A stretch of 64,000 nucleotides of DNA from Oscillatoriaceae cyanobacterium Prado104 (GTDB lineage: Bacteria > Cyanobacteriota > Cyanobacteriia > Cyanobacteriales > Microcoleaceae): positions 1 to 64,000 of the forward strand of contig JALOON010000060.1 in NCBI GenBank assembly GCA_025454405.1, written 5' to 3'. Below the pieces are notes generated by a model. It was not told the DNA's origin. It saw only the letters and a list, made by a program, of their open reading frames with translations, and did not search any database. A program made the position numbers and the translations under genes. Below, piece by piece: positions 36,736 through 46,000 of the stretch. The first letter of the stretch is position 1. Every line of letters starts with the position of its first letter.

Positions 36736-36898
36736 TTGTCATTAGTTATCAGTCATCAGTCATTAGTCATTGGTCATTAGTCATTAGTCATCAGTCATCA
36801 GTTAAAACTCAGATATTGGACCATTCTCGATAAACTCGTAGGGGTGGGTTCTCGACAGACTTTAAAAGTTGCAAACAGGTTAAATAAACCCACCCCCA
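36733..36898. repeat. GTCATTA heptamers and a CGTAGGGG-anchored hairpin upstream of minC
   Basis: 36736-36802 is a run of GTCATTA / GTCATCA heptamers. After gtaggggtgggtt, arms 36841-36850 (ggggtgggtt) and 36887-36896 (aacccacccc) form a perfect 10-bp stem. Both lie between the divergent minC and ADP-ribosylglycohydrolase genes. Confidence 0.75.
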
Positions 36899-36922
36899 CC
36901 CCACGCGCAAGTCCTTTAACTT

Positions 36923-37858
36923 ATGGAACAAATAGAACGCTATCGCGGCAGCCTTCTCGGTTTAGCAACTGGCGATGCTTTGGGAACTACTTTAGAATTT
37001 CATCGACCCGGAACATTTGAGCCGATCGATGATATGATTGGCGGCGGCCCATTTCGATTGCGATCGGGTGAATGGACTGACGATACATCAATGGCGCTTT
37101 GTTTGGCAGAAAGTTTGATTGAAAAGAAAGGTTTCGATCCGATTCACCAATTAGAAACTTATTTGCGATGGAGTAGAGACGGACATTTGAGCAGTAACGG
37201 CGAATGTTTTGATATTGGCAATACCGTGCAGCAAGCGCTGTGGAATTTTGAAGATACCAGAAAGCCTTATTGCGGCCCGACGGATGCTTGGACGGCTGGC
37301 AACGGTTCGATTATGCGCTTGACTCCGGTGCCTTTATTTTATGCAAAAAATCCTCTTGAAGCAATAGAAAAATCTCAAGAAAGTTCGAGGACAACTCATG
37401 GTGCTGCTACTTGTTTGGATGCTTGCCGTTATTTGGGCGGTTTAATTGTTGGGGCGGTAAATGGAGTTGCTAAAGATGTCTTGCTTTCAGAAAGATATTG
37501 TCCGATTTCTGGATATTGGGAATCTCGCCCTCTCGTAGCGGAGATTGATGAAATTGCTGCAGGTTCTTTTAAAGTGCGGCAACCTCCAGAAATTAAAGGT
37601 ACGGGTTACGTCGTGAAGTCTTTGGAGGCGGCGCTGTGGGCTTTTTATAACAGTGATTCTTTTGAGGAGGGGTGTTTGTTGGCGGTGAATTTGGGGGATG
37701 ATGCGGATACGACTGGTGCGGTTTACGGACAGTTGGCGGGGGCTTTTTATGGAGAGGGAGGAATACCGGAAAAATGGAGATTGCGTTTGGTCGATCGCGC
37801 TTTAATTGTATCTTTTGCAGATCGGATTTTTGAAATGTCTCAATCGATCTCGATCTAG
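36923..37858 (+). CDS. ADP-ribosylglycohydrolase family protein
   Basis: 311 residues, ARH/DraG family, enzymes that remove ADP-ribose from proteins or small molecules. Visible: [30 protein letters not shown] (metal-binding TDDT), [29 protein letters not shown] and [20 protein letters not shown] (second metal-binding DDAD-T). All catalytic Asp/Thr residues look present, so an active enzyme is expected. Cytosolic. ATG at 36923. No dinitrogenase reductase or ADP-ribosyltransferase gene is adjacent; the Arr-type transferase of the window is 20 kb away. Substrate not predictable. Confidence 0.9.
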   Translation: MEQIERYRGSLLGLATGDALGTTLEFHRPGTFEPIDDMIGGGPFRLRSGEWTDDTSMALCLAESLIEKKGFDPIHQLETYLRWSRDGHLSSNGECFDIGNTVQQALWNFEDTRKPYCGPTDAWTAGNGSIMRLTPVPLFYAKNPLEAIEKSQESSRTTHGAATCLDACRYLGGLIVGAVNGVAKDVLLSERYCPISGYWESRPLVAEIDEIAAGSFKVRQPPEIKGTGYVVKSLEAALWAFYNSDSFEEGCLLAVNLGDDADTTGAVYGQLAGAFYGEGGIPEKWRLRLVDRALIVSFADRIFEMSQSISI

Positions 37859-37965
37859 AGGAACAGATGATTGACAAGATTTGGTGATTGAAATTGCCCT
37901 TATACAAACCAAGAGATTGGGCGATCGAAATCGCTTTTGGTAATTATGACGGACTCGTGGGGGCT

Positions 37966-38037
37966 GGGTGAAGCATTCGGGAATTAGATTGAATGTGGGG
38001 AATCAAATATTGTCGCCCGAATGCTTCACCCCTACAG
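37966..38037. repeat. CTGTAGGGG-anchored hairpin with variable arms
   Basis: Arms gggtgaagcattcggg (37966-37981) and its perfect inverse (38016-38031) form a 16-bp stem with a 34-nt loop, followed by cctacag, the inverse of the CTGTAGG anchor. The remaining spacer from 37859 to 38389 has open frames but none with protein-like composition. Confidence 0.8.
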
Positions 38038-38389
38038 ATTTATTGCGATCGGATCGATCGCCTCCGCAACGCAAGTGCCCGTTTTTCTAAATTCGATCTG
38101 TCTGGGAAAACATGGCGGTTGAAACTGCTTGCAGACAAACAAAAGTTGTCAGAATTTAATCGAATTCAGCTACTAATTCAGAAGATGTCACTTAATTAAG
38201 TTTGCTTTGCAAGGATGACAATGCTTGCTTGTAGCAACGGTTGCAATCGCGCTCTTAATAAAGGCAGTATCTTGAAGTTTGCTTCTGTTAGAAGGAAGAG
38301 AAAATCATCAAACTTGAGAAAGAGGGAGCGAAATTTTCAGGCTTATAGAATGAGGCAAGTTAAAACTTTGAAAGACGAGGATTTCGATC

Positions 38390-38614
38390 GTGTCAGACAC
38401 AAGTAAACGCGGATTTGCATCTATGGACCCGGAAAAGCAGCGCGAAATCGCCAGTGAAGGGGGAAAGGCTGCTCATGAAAAAGGAACAGCCCATGAGTTC
38501 TCTTCAGAAGAAGCTCGCGAAGCAGGTCGCAAAGGCGGCGAAAAAGTCAGTAAAGACCGCGAACACATGGCAGATATTGGCTCTGAAGGCGGCAAAAAAA
38601 GTCGCAAAAAGTGA
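38390..38614 (+). CDS. KGG-repeat stress-type small protein
   Basis: 74 residues from a GTG at 38390, with GACGAGG about ten bases upstream. Three KGG / EGG-type repeats are visible: RGFASMDPEKQREIASEGGK, EEAREAGRKGGEKVSK and MADIGSEGGKKSRKK, as in the YciG/GsiB-like general stress proteins. Such proteins are hydrophilic, probably disordered and often induced by desiccation or osmotic stress; the exact role is unknown. Followed by a 400-bp block of tandem repeats. Confidence 0.85.
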   Translation: MSDTSKRGFASMDPEKQREIASEGGKAAHEKGTAHEFSSEEAREAGRKGGEKVSKDREHMADIGSEGGKKSRKK

Positions 38615-38681
38615 TGGAGTTGCTGTTGGTTAATGGGCTCGACAATTCTGGTAATTACGCACTCTGACCAAAGAAAGTAGA

Positions 38682-39090
38682 TTTGATAATTGTTGGTTTC
38701 GATCGACTGTTTCAAGTTATTTCGTTATTTCCTGAATTTAGATCCCCCTAAATCCCCCTTAAGAAGGGGGACTTTTTGTGTTTGATAATTGTTGGTGGCG
38801 ATCGACTGTTTCGAGTTATCTCGTTGTTGCCTGAGTTTAGATCCCCCTAAATCCCCCTTAAGAAGGGGGACTTTTTGTGTTTAATAATTGTTGGTGGCGA
38901 TCGACTGTTTCAAGTTATCTCGTTGTTGCCTGAGTCTAGATCCCCCTAAATCCCCCTTAAGAAGGGGGACTTTGAATGCTTCCGGTTCCCCCCTTTTTAA
39001 GGGGGACTTTGAATGCTTCCGGTTCCCAGAAGGGGGACTTTAAATGCTTCCGGTCCCCCCCTTTTTAAGGGGGGCTAGGGAGGATCTAAA
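38682..39090. repeat. Three ~100-bp tandem repeats with GATCCCCCTAAATCCCCCTT core
   Basis: Units starting with ataattgttggt, then cgatcgactgttt, then gatccccctaaat, begin their GATCCCCC cores at 38741, 38839 and 38939, a period of 98-100 bp. The third unit decays into shorter repeats of ggggactttgaatgcttccgg (38970-39065). Each core folds as a CCCCCTTAAGAAGGGGG stem (inner arms cccccttaa / ttaagaaggggg-like). The block lies between the KGG gene and the opposing PIN gene. Confidence 0.9.
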
Positions 39091-39131
39091 TCTCATAGTT
39101 AAACAGCAATCTTTTAATCCAGAATTGCAAA

Positions 39132-40895
39132 TTATGGCAATCCCTTAGCCCACTTCAATTTATTAACAAAATTGTTCACAGCTTTATCTGCCTTTTCAGG
39201 AGTTTCGCTTCTGAGGATTTTATCAACGCTCTTCACGTAAGCGTAGAAAACCGCTTGAGTGATGCTTCTGTGCGTGTAATCGCTGGTGTAAGTCAAATCT
39301 CCGCATTTCACAATTACAGTTGCTTCAACAGTTGCCGCCGCACCTTCATCGGAAACATTTCGAGTGAAAAAATCTTTGAATGAATAGTCAGGTGTTTGGT
39401 AAAGTTGCTTGACCAATTTATCAAGAGCTTTGCAAGAAGCTTCGATCGGCCCTTTTGCGATGACAAATTCTGGGTGTTGTTCGCCAGTTTCAGGATTTCT
39501 GAGAATCACCGTTGCTTCGGTAAAGTTGTTTTGAGCGCAGCGCACTATCCAGTTATCAACAACCCATCCAGTTCCCAAGCTGAGTTTCTCGTCTAAAATA
39601 TCTTCATCAAACATACAATTTGCCTCTAAGTCTTTTTCCAGTTTTTCTCGAAATTCGATGTACGTATCGTTGACGGCATCGCAGAGATCCAAACCGTAGT
39701 AGTTATTCAGAAACTCGCCGGGAGTAAAGACATTAATTTCGGGATTTAAATTTTCATCACCCCAAAAACTTTGTGAATTCAAAGTCACGATCGCATCAAG
39801 ATGATACCTGACTGCGCAAGCCAATTGAATTGTGTTTTTAAAATTAGGCAGCGGTATCTGACTGGCTTCGTAGAGCAGCTTGCCGTCAACTTCGCATACC
39901 TGCAAAAAGTTTAATAATTTTTGTTGGATTCTCCTAGCATTTTCTGCATTGTGGAGTAGTTGAGCTAGCGACACAATTTGTTCAAAATCCGAGCTAGCTA
40001 TATAACCTTTTACCAACTTTGAAGAAACCAGATCGATCGCCCCTACAGAATCTTCTAATGTCGGGCATTTTCGATCTAATAAAACATCTAAAATGATGTC
40101 AGCATCCACCAAAACTTTTTTGTCGATCGCCCTTTCATTTTCACTATCATCTGGAGCGATATCTAACCGATCGTTGCTCGGTTCATCCTGGTAGGTGCGA
40201 TCGAAGTTGCTGTCAATAATGCCGTCACCATATTCTTCCAGGAGAAGGTCGTTATCTGCTTCTTCAAGTAACCGATCTTTGTCCGATCGAGCTAATAAAG
40301 ATTTGGCTGATTCGCTTGCCTGCAAATAGTCACTGGCATCGCCATCACTGAGCGTATTGTTGTCATTGCTACTGCTGAAAAACTCATCACCGATATAGCC
40401 TTCCAAACTTTCATTTGGAAAGGGTTCAAAAATGCGATCGCCTGCTTTCCCAGCAACCCAAATTATATCATTTGAACTGCCGTAGGGTATGTTACTGTCG
40501 GTATTGCCGTCAAGATTTTCATGGAATTTAGGTTCTAAAATGCGATCGCCATCGTTCCCATCTATTAAATTTAGATCGCCAGAACCGCCGTAGAGTATGT
40601 CACTTTCGGAACTGCAAGAAAACGTATCCAAACCTGCTGAATCGTAAATACTCCAATGACCGAATTTCTCTCTGAGCATATCGTTACCCACCTGTTCTAC
40701 AAGCGGATACGTGCGATCGCATCGAACCTTACTTTGATAATTGATGAGGATATCATCTTCGGGAAAATCTAAGATTTGATTTTCGTGAAGATTGCCAATC
40801 AAAGCGTCATCAAATTTCTCAGAGACATCTTTAACAAGATTGGTAACTACTTCCCAGTTATTGATTTCTGGTGAAACTTGTATATTTTGCGACAT
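39132..40895 (-). CDS. PIN domain protein with RTX-like N-terminus and LeuA-type regulatory domain
   Basis: 587 residues in three parts. 1-255 is acidic, with degenerate haemolysin-type units (SDILYGGSGDLNLIDGNDGD; NDRLDIAPDDSEN). About 258-400 is a PIN domain: KKVLVDADIILDVLLDRK with D264, SSDFEQIVSLAQLL, FKNTIQLACAVRYHLDAIVTLN. About 425-580 resembles the C-terminal allosteric domain of isopropylmalate synthase (LeuA_dimer): IAKGPIEASCKALDKLVKQ, EGAAATVEATVIVKCGDLTY, SITQAVFYAYVKSVDKIL. PIN domains are usually RNases; the LeuA-type domain in LeuA binds leucine, so a ligand-controlled nuclease is conceivable (inference). It follows the 181-residue gene by 71 bp on the same strand. No signal peptide. 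Confidence 0.75.
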   Translation of the reverse strand: MSQNIQVSPEINNWEVVTNLVKDVSEKFDDALIGNLHENQILDFPEDDILINYQSKVRCDRTYPLVEQVGNDMLREKFGHWSIYDSAGLDTFSCSSESDILYGGSGDLNLIDGNDGDRILEPKFHENLDGNTDSNIPYGSSNDIIWVAGKAGDRIFEPFPNESLEGYIGDEFFSSSNDNNTLSDGDASDYLQASESAKSLLARSDKDRLLEEADNDLLLEEYGDGIIDSNFDRTYQDEPSNDRLDIAPDDSENERAIDKKVLVDADIILDVLLDRKCPTLEDSVGAIDLVSSKLVKGYIASSDFEQIVSLAQLLHNAENARRIQQKLLNFLQVCEVDGKLLYEASQIPLPNFKNTIQLACAVRYHLDAIVTLNSQSFWGDENLNPEINVFTPGEFLNNYYGLDLCDAVNDTYIEFREKLEKDLEANCMFDEDILDEKLSLGTGWVVDNWIVRCAQNNFTEATVILRNPETGEQHPEFVIAKGPIEASCKALDKLVKQLYQTPDYSFKDFFTRNVSDEGAAATVEATVIVKCGDLTYTSDYTHRSITQAVFYAYVKSVDKILRSETPEKADKAVNNFVNKLKWAKGLP

Positions 40896-40966
40896 GATTT
40901 TCAGCCCTCTGTACTAATAAATCCTCGATTCTACTTGTATTGTAAATGCCTTGAACTCGGATTTAT

Positions 40967-41512
40967 TTACCCTCCCGAATCGCCATTATCTGGCTGAAAA
41001 TCGTAAGTAGCATCAATAATTTCAACAACTTTTTGAACGATCCCGCTGATTCCTTCCATAAATTCCTCCCGATCGGCCTCATTGGGAAATGGAGGCAAGC
41101 GATCCTGGCAGTATTTGGTAATTTCACTAACTTCTGATTTTAGCATTTCCCCCCGCATTGGATGGGGGTGAGGAACTTGATATCTGTTTAAAATTTCTCC
41201 GATCGAACTCTTGTACATCTTCAATTCGCGAACTTCTTCTATAGATAGCTTGTGAACTCTAGCAATAGAAGGACGAAGTTTATTGCGAATGAAGTCATGA
41301 TACATTTTGGTTAAATCGTCCGGCGTCTTATCTAAGCGGTACTTGTGAATAAAATCGGAATAGCTCGCGTTCGGATGGACAGCAAATTCTACAACCATTT
41401 TCATCTCTAGATGTGTAGCGCGCTTGCCACCCCTAGCAAGTATTGCATCAAGATATCTTCTCGCTTTATCAGCAGTCATTAAATTACGGTCATCGGAACT
41501 ACTATTTATCAT
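40967..41512 (-). CDS. Hypothetical protein upstream of the PIN fusion gene
   Basis: 181 residues, family not recognised. Soluble and helical, with ARRYLDAILARGGKRATHLEMKM, YSDFIHKYRLDKTPDDLTKMY and HPHPMRGEMLKSEVSEITKY as salient segments. It has neither signal peptide nor membrane segment. ATG at 41512. It is 71 bp upstream of the PIN/LeuA-domain gene and probably co-transcribed with it; an antitoxin or partner role is possible but nothing in the sequence proves it, and it is larger than typical antitoxins. Confidence 0.65.
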   Translation of the reverse strand: MINSSSDDRNLMTADKARRYLDAILARGGKRATHLEMKMVVEFAVHPNASYSDFIHKYRLDKTPDDLTKMYHDFIRNKLRPSIARVHKLSIEEVRELKMYKSSIGEILNRYQVPHPHPMRGEMLKSEVSEITKYCQDRLPPFPNEADREEFMEGISGIVQKVVEIIDATYDFQPDNGDSGG

Positions 41513-41733
41513 ACCGCTGTATTCCTTGACGCTAGATGAGGATAGGCTACCACAACAGTCGATCGAATGGAAATAGTAAAAGAGGATGATTCCGATTTTT
41601 TCCGATTTTTTAAGTTTCCGATTTTTCAGGATTTACTTGCTGGGATGCGTGCTGCAAAATCGTTTTATGCCGATCGCTCTTGGATTGGTTTCTTTTCGCT
41701 AAAACTCTATAGATTCGCGGGAGTTTGTCAGCT

Positions 41734-41991
41734 ATGTCTTGTCCTTACGCCGATAACGATCGACCTGCACCTTGCCATTTTGAACCGCATCCTAAGAAAG
41801 CGGGGAGTTTTTTCTGTTGCGTTTGCCAGCAGTCGATTACACCTCCCGAAGACAAGCCTGCTGAAAAACCCAAACTGCCGATCGCGCTGATGTTGCTAAT
41901 GTTATTAATTGCCAGTGTAGGGGCGATCGTAACGCAACCAGATCGGTCAGTTACAAAGAGCGATCGAATCGATGTAGGCCCTTATCGGTAG
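41734..41991 (+). CDS. Small zinc-ribbon-like membrane protein
   Basis: 85 residues from the ATG at 41734. Residues 3-33 contain MSCPYADNDRPAPCHFEPH and FFCCVCQQS, with enough Cys/His for a small zinc-binding knuckle; residues about 50-67 (IALMLLMLLIASVGAIV) are one transmembrane helix; a short polar tail follows. Not recognised. The composition is protein-like, but short length keeps confidence moderate. It lies alone between the 181-residue gene (opposite strand) and a repeat-filled spacer. Confidence 0.5.
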   Translation: MSCPYADNDRPAPCHFEPHPKKAGSFFCCVCQQSITPPEDKPAEKPKLPIALMLLMLLIASVGAIVTQPDRSVTKSDRIDVGPYR

Positions 41992-42113
41992 CCGATTGCA
42001 GGCTTTTTGCAAAACTCCCAAATCCAAAAATCATCTGCGTTCATCCGCGTTAATCTGCTCGATCTGCGGTTGCCCGATCGAGCCTTTTTGCAAAAAGTCC
42101 AACAAACCCCGTG

Positions 42114-42575
42114 TTTCGGTACTTTCACGCATTCTTTACAAAACTTTGCAAAAGAACCGCAAAGTTTTGCATAAAACCACCGAGTTGAACCCGATAAATA
42201 ATTGTGAGCGATAGTTGGGCGGTTGGGCCGATCGAAGTTTCTCGTAACCCAATAGTCCGGCGGGGGTTTGGCCAAGGCAATCCGGCAATTCGTCAGTCCC
42301 GCACTCCGGCAGGGTCCGGCGGGGGTTCAAACCCCCGCCTCATAGCAAAAGTCGTCTGAAGACGACTGCCGAAGTTACGATTACCAGTCCTCTTCCAGAG
42401 GACTTGCGCTATGAGGCAGGGAATTAATTCCCTGCCGGACTGCGGGACAACGAGCGATCCGAATCGCCCCCCAACTCCCAAAACAACTCTATTTCCGTAC
42501 TTTCACGTATTCTTTACAAAACTTTGCAAAAAAACTGCAAAATTTTGCATAAAACTACCGAGTTGAGGCTGATAA
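42114..42575. repeat. Direct repeats flanking a multi-hairpin element
   Basis: Two 84-bp direct copies, 42114-42197 and 42493-42575, share about 85 percent by eye and each contains a stem of caaaactttgc / gcaaagttttg (perfect in the first copy). Between them lies a 153-bp element (42296-42448) bounded by 19-bp inverted repeats with one mismatch and containing four internal stems: ggcgggggt/acccccgcc (42318-42339), gtcgtct/agacgac (42351-42366), gtcctct/agaggac (42389-42405) and cagggaattaattccctg (42418-42435). Confidence 0.85.
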
Positions 42576-43019
42576 GAATACAGGAACGCAAATTCGATCG
42601 CGCTGATAGTTATCTAAAAGTGCGAGTGCGCCTGATTTCCCGATCGAAAATCCGATCGAATGGTATGGGAAATAGGGTATTCCGACAAGCAGTTAATCTG
42701 TTGGTGCGATCGAACTTATTAATTTCAAGGGGTGTATCTAGTATGTTTCGAGATTTTTGGATGTTTTTAGATATTTGCGCGAAAGCACTGAGGATGTTTT
42801 GCGTAAATTTAGGGATTTTGAGTCGATCGAGCCTTAGCGGTTGTTGTCGGTGTTAGCGGGCGATCGAAGTTTTTTAACAATACCTTAACTGACTTGAAGG
42901 GCGATCGAGCCTAATTTTCAGTCGATCGAATTCGGTGAATGTGACACGTATGTGCGTGTCGGCGGAGTCTTTTTGTCAATTTTCAGCAAACCTTGTATGT
43001 ACTTTTGGAGAATAAAGCC
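42576..43019. other. Spacer upstream of the giant RTX gene
   Basis: No gene seen. It should contain the promoter of the RTX gene; I cannot pick it. The ribosome binding site TTTTGGAG lies about ten bases upstream of the ATG at 43020. Confidence 0.4.
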
Positions 43020-46000
43020 ATGACTTCTAACAACTCTTTCAACTCTGCGATCGAAGCTTCTCTGCAACAGGCTTACAGCATTTTAAATAATTTCGCCAAT
43101 GCTGATGATTTCATTGCCAAAGTTCAAGGTATTTTCGGCACAAATTTTGATGCTGGTAAGTTAGAACAAATCCGCCAGCAGTGGGTTAATAGCGACTTTA
43201 CATCTTTGCCTGCGATCGAAATTCGCACCGGTTCTGAACTCCAAGGGGCTAATGCTGCTTATGCGGGTTCCAATAATACCATTTATGTTTCGCAAGACTT
43301 TTTGACCCAAAATAATGACAATCTTCAAGGGATTACCAGTGTGTTATTGGAAGAGATTGGTCATTCTGTGGATTGGCAGATTAATGCTTCGGATACTCCT
43401 GGCGATGAAGGGGAATTCTTTTCTAATGTGGTACAAGGGATTAATTTGAGTGATTCTCAGGTTCAGCAGCTCAAGCAAGAAAATGATGCTATCACTCTCA
43501 CATTTAATAATTCTCACTCATTAGATTCACTATCGAATGATAGCCAAATTCAAGCTGAACAAGACGCAGATTCTAATGGTTACACTTCTGGGCTAGGAAA
43601 TCAAGTTTTAAGTAAAATAATTGAGAATCGCTCAAAAACAGAAGTTCTATTTGTCAATGGTATTTTGACGAAGCCTGAAGATTTTGATGCTTCACGCAAA
43701 GCTATTGGAGACAAATTGAATCTCAAGGATTGGAGTTCGGTTATCCCAGGCTATCAAACTTCTCTTCAACTTAATTCATACAATGGACAAGCTCCAGAGT
43801 TTTTTAAATCAATTTATAACTCAACACAAGGTGGTGATGTCAACAACATAGCAACATTTTTTGGGGATTTAAATTTTCAGGTTTTTGCCAAAGCAATGAC
43901 GGCATACGAAACACATTGGAACAATAAATTTGCTAATTCACCAGATGCTCCTAATATTTATAACAAAATCAAAGCATCAGATTGGGCAGCCGAACATGGT
44001 GAATCAGAAAACTACAAGGGTTTTGAATTATTACGCGAAGCACAAGCATTAGGTGTTAGTGTAGTAACCTTTTTTAATGCAGATAAGCCAAATACTGTAT
44101 CCAAGTTTGTTGCTAATTGGGCTCCTGAAGAAATTAAAAAATTTGGTAACTTATTAGCAGAGATACAAACAAGCGATCTGCAAGAAGCATTGAGTCAATA
44201 TTTTTTGTATGAAGCTTCACCTGTTAGTAAAGAAGTCAATAAAAAGTGGGTGAGTTCATTACTTGGTTTTCTTAATACTGGCACACCATCTGGTTTGAAA
44301 AATTCAGCCATTTTTATCCCTCACTCTCAAGGCAACTTTTTTGTAGAAGATGGATTGTTAGATAATGATGGGTTTGCAGCTCATTCTGAAAACATCAGAA
44401 TACTAGGTTTTGGTTCTCCGACCAACTATTCATCTTTGAACGGAAAGTATACTGGTATAACTCTAACCAACGAAATTGATGTATCACCCTTCGGCATTCG
44501 TCTGTTTCAAGAAAAAGATTTGATTACTTATTTGCAGTTGCCATTTGGCGATGGAAAAAATCTAGAGGTGGAGAAACTTCAACATTTATTAGAGGCTTTC
44601 CCGAAGTTGGATGATTTCCTAAAAAAAGTATTAGCAGGTGGTAGCCTCCACAATTTTGACAATTTATATCTGCAAGACCTTCTCTTTAAAAAAGATGGTA
44701 GAGATTGGTTTAAAGAATATTTTAATCAAGTCAATAGCCAGGGATATTACTTTCCAAAAGCGCCAATCACTTCTAGTGATTTTGGTACGCCGGATGGTGA
44801 TTGGATTGAAGGTAATAACAGTTGGGTTGGAAATACTCTTCAGAGTAATGACGGCAATGATGTTATTCGTGGCAATGGAGGAAATGATGTATTAATAAGT
44901 GGTCAAGGTTGGGATTTTTTAGATGGTGGAAATGGTGAAGATTTAGCAAGCTATTTAGATAGAGATAGCATTACAGTAAGGCAAATCCAAGACTATCTAA
45001 ATTCTGGTTTTGATGTTTATGAAGTTACTGATGGAGTGGAAAAAGATGTTTTAGTTGACATTGAAAAAATCGCAGGTTCGCCTAACAACGATCGAATGTT
45101 TGGTGGTCGAGGAAAGGATAGTTTTTATGGCAGCAGTGGTGATGATGAATTAAGAGGAGAGGGTGGAGATGATTATCTTGAAGGCAACGAAGGTAATGAC
45201 AAATATTATGGTGGAGATCATAATGATTTCGCTGATGATGATGGCAAAATTAACCTTGGAGAGTCATCTGGAAATGATTATTTTGAAGGTGGCAAAGGTA
45301 ATGACACCTTTTATGGTGCTAATGGTGATGATACGGCCTACGGTGGTGAAGATGATGATTTCATCAGAGGTGAAAATGGAAAAGATACTATCTATGGTGG
45401 TAGTGGAAATGATGATATTGGTGGTGGTTATGGTAAAGATTCACGCTGGTGGGATGGAACTATTGATGAAGGTGGTCCAGATGCCGAAGCAAGTTTTACA
45501 ATACCAGGTCTAGGTGTTGATACAGAAACAACTACCACTCGCTTTGCTGCTAATCCTACTAATACCAATCGTGCCACTGCCATCTATGCCGAAGCTAACA
45601 TCGAAACACCACAAGAAACTGATGGTGACGATCTAATCTATGGCGGTACAGGCAACGATAGCATCGCAGGAGATGAAGGCAACGATGAAATTTTTGGTGA
45701 TGCCGATAACGATCTAGTCTACGGCGGTACAGGAGACGATCAAATCTCTGGGGGTAGCGACCAAGATAAAGTTTTTGGGGGTCAAGGTAACGACCTCATA
45801 AATGGCGATACGGGCAACGACAGCCTTAGCGGCGAATCAGGAAACGATATCCTCAGCGGTGGCAACGACCAAGACATACTTTTCGGTGGCGATGATAAAG
45901 ACTTCCTTAGCGGCGGAGACGATGACGACATTCTTGATGGTGGTACAGCCGATGACACCCTAACGGGCAACTCTGGCAACGACCAACTCTACGGCCAATC

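Noticed and set aside
37993-38406. Two small ORFs before the KGG gene
   Set aside because: The first begins inside a hairpin repeat; neither has protein-like composition or a ribosome binding site.
38682-39090. CRISPR array (regular ~100-bp repeats)
   Set aside because: Whole units are repeated, with no unique spacers between conserved repeats, and no cas genes nearby.
39132-40895. Simple VapC toxin
   Set aside because: At 587 residues with extra N- and C-terminal domains it does not fit a VapC; upstream gene is larger than an antitoxin.
43346-43390. Active zinc metalloprotease motif in the RTX protein
   Set aside because: The motif reads EEIGH, lacking the first His of HExxH, so I do not call it a protease.
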